Below are positions 61,891-62,000 of a stretch of DNA of 62,000 bases, one piece after another. Position numbers and translations under genes: made by a program. The notes beneath the pieces are model-generated. The model did not search any database. It had not been told where the DNA came from and saw only the letters and a program-made list of their open reading frames with translations. Origin of the DNA: Acanthaster planci (taxonomy: Eukaryota > Echinodermata > Asteroidea > Valvatida > Acanthasteridae); the NCBI RefSeq assembly GCF_001949145.1, contig NW_019091395.1, positions 39,374 to 101,373 of the forward strand. Direction: 5' to 3'. Numbering within the stretch: the stretch's first letter is position 1; each line of letters begins with the position of its first letter.

Positions 61891-62000
61891 GGTCCTTGGT
61901 CTTTTCTCTGTGGGTGCAGGGAATGGCTTATTCACAAATCCACAGTCTAGATGCCGAGCCATGTGCCGGTAATGTACTTATGCATTTGTACATGTACATG

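Larger units (their letters stand above)
58112..62000. other. 3' UTR and intergenic region
   Basis: After the MYND-DUF4470 stop there is a possible polyadenylation signal, then SINE and 180-bp repeats, a tandem duplication, a TA-flanked MITE and the duplicated block. No coding exon seen. Confidence 0.6.

Overview
The window is animal genomic DNA: multi-exon genes with GT-AG introns, about 40% G+C by eye, and introns packed with small non-autonomous DNA transposons, tRNA-derived SINEs and the self-complementary motif ACATGTAC. Gene content and repeat style suggest a marine invertebrate deuterostome, such as a lancelet or a sea star. The sequence alone does not let me choose between them. Two single-base N calls (14241, 31708) both lie in repeats.

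Minus strand, 46450 down to 256: most of one gene of the PLEKHA5/6/7 family (WW-PH adaptor proteins; vertebrate PLEKHA7 is an adherens-junction protein). I could place 27 coding exons whose phases join without a break into about 2,077 residues. In order they encode the end of a WW domain, a PH domain split over three exons, long charged disordered regions (one with dozens of R-G/D-D-P-R repeats), a YPESYNTLPR motif, the conserved EELVLLLIQLRR segment, a coiled coil, and a C-terminal IIIPERYL segment followed by a helical tail. Both ends are missing: the last exon has an open phase-1 donor at the left edge, and the first WW domain and start codon were not found.

Plus strand, 52.3-58.1 kb: a MYND zinc-finger gene related to the DUF4470 (DNAAF3 N-terminal-like) family. 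The intact copy has two coding exons (55454-55654 and 56432-58111) with two MYND fingers and a long DUF4470-type body. Three kilobases upstream lies a broken copy with the same two MYND exons but no body. Its first exon ends in a stop codon exactly at the splice donor, and its second carries a one-base frameshift. A related non-coding block at 53.4-53.8 kb recurs at 61.5-61.9 kb, which suggests a tandem array continuing past the right edge.

The rest is intron and intergenic sequence. Recognisable elements include hAT-like MITEs with 8-bp target duplications, two TTAA-flanked (piggyBac-like) MITE families, a TA-flanked Tigger/mariner-like MITE, long hairpin elements, three copies of a roughly 245-bp inverted-repeat element, three copies of a roughly 180-bp interspersed repeat, SINE copies and simple repeats.
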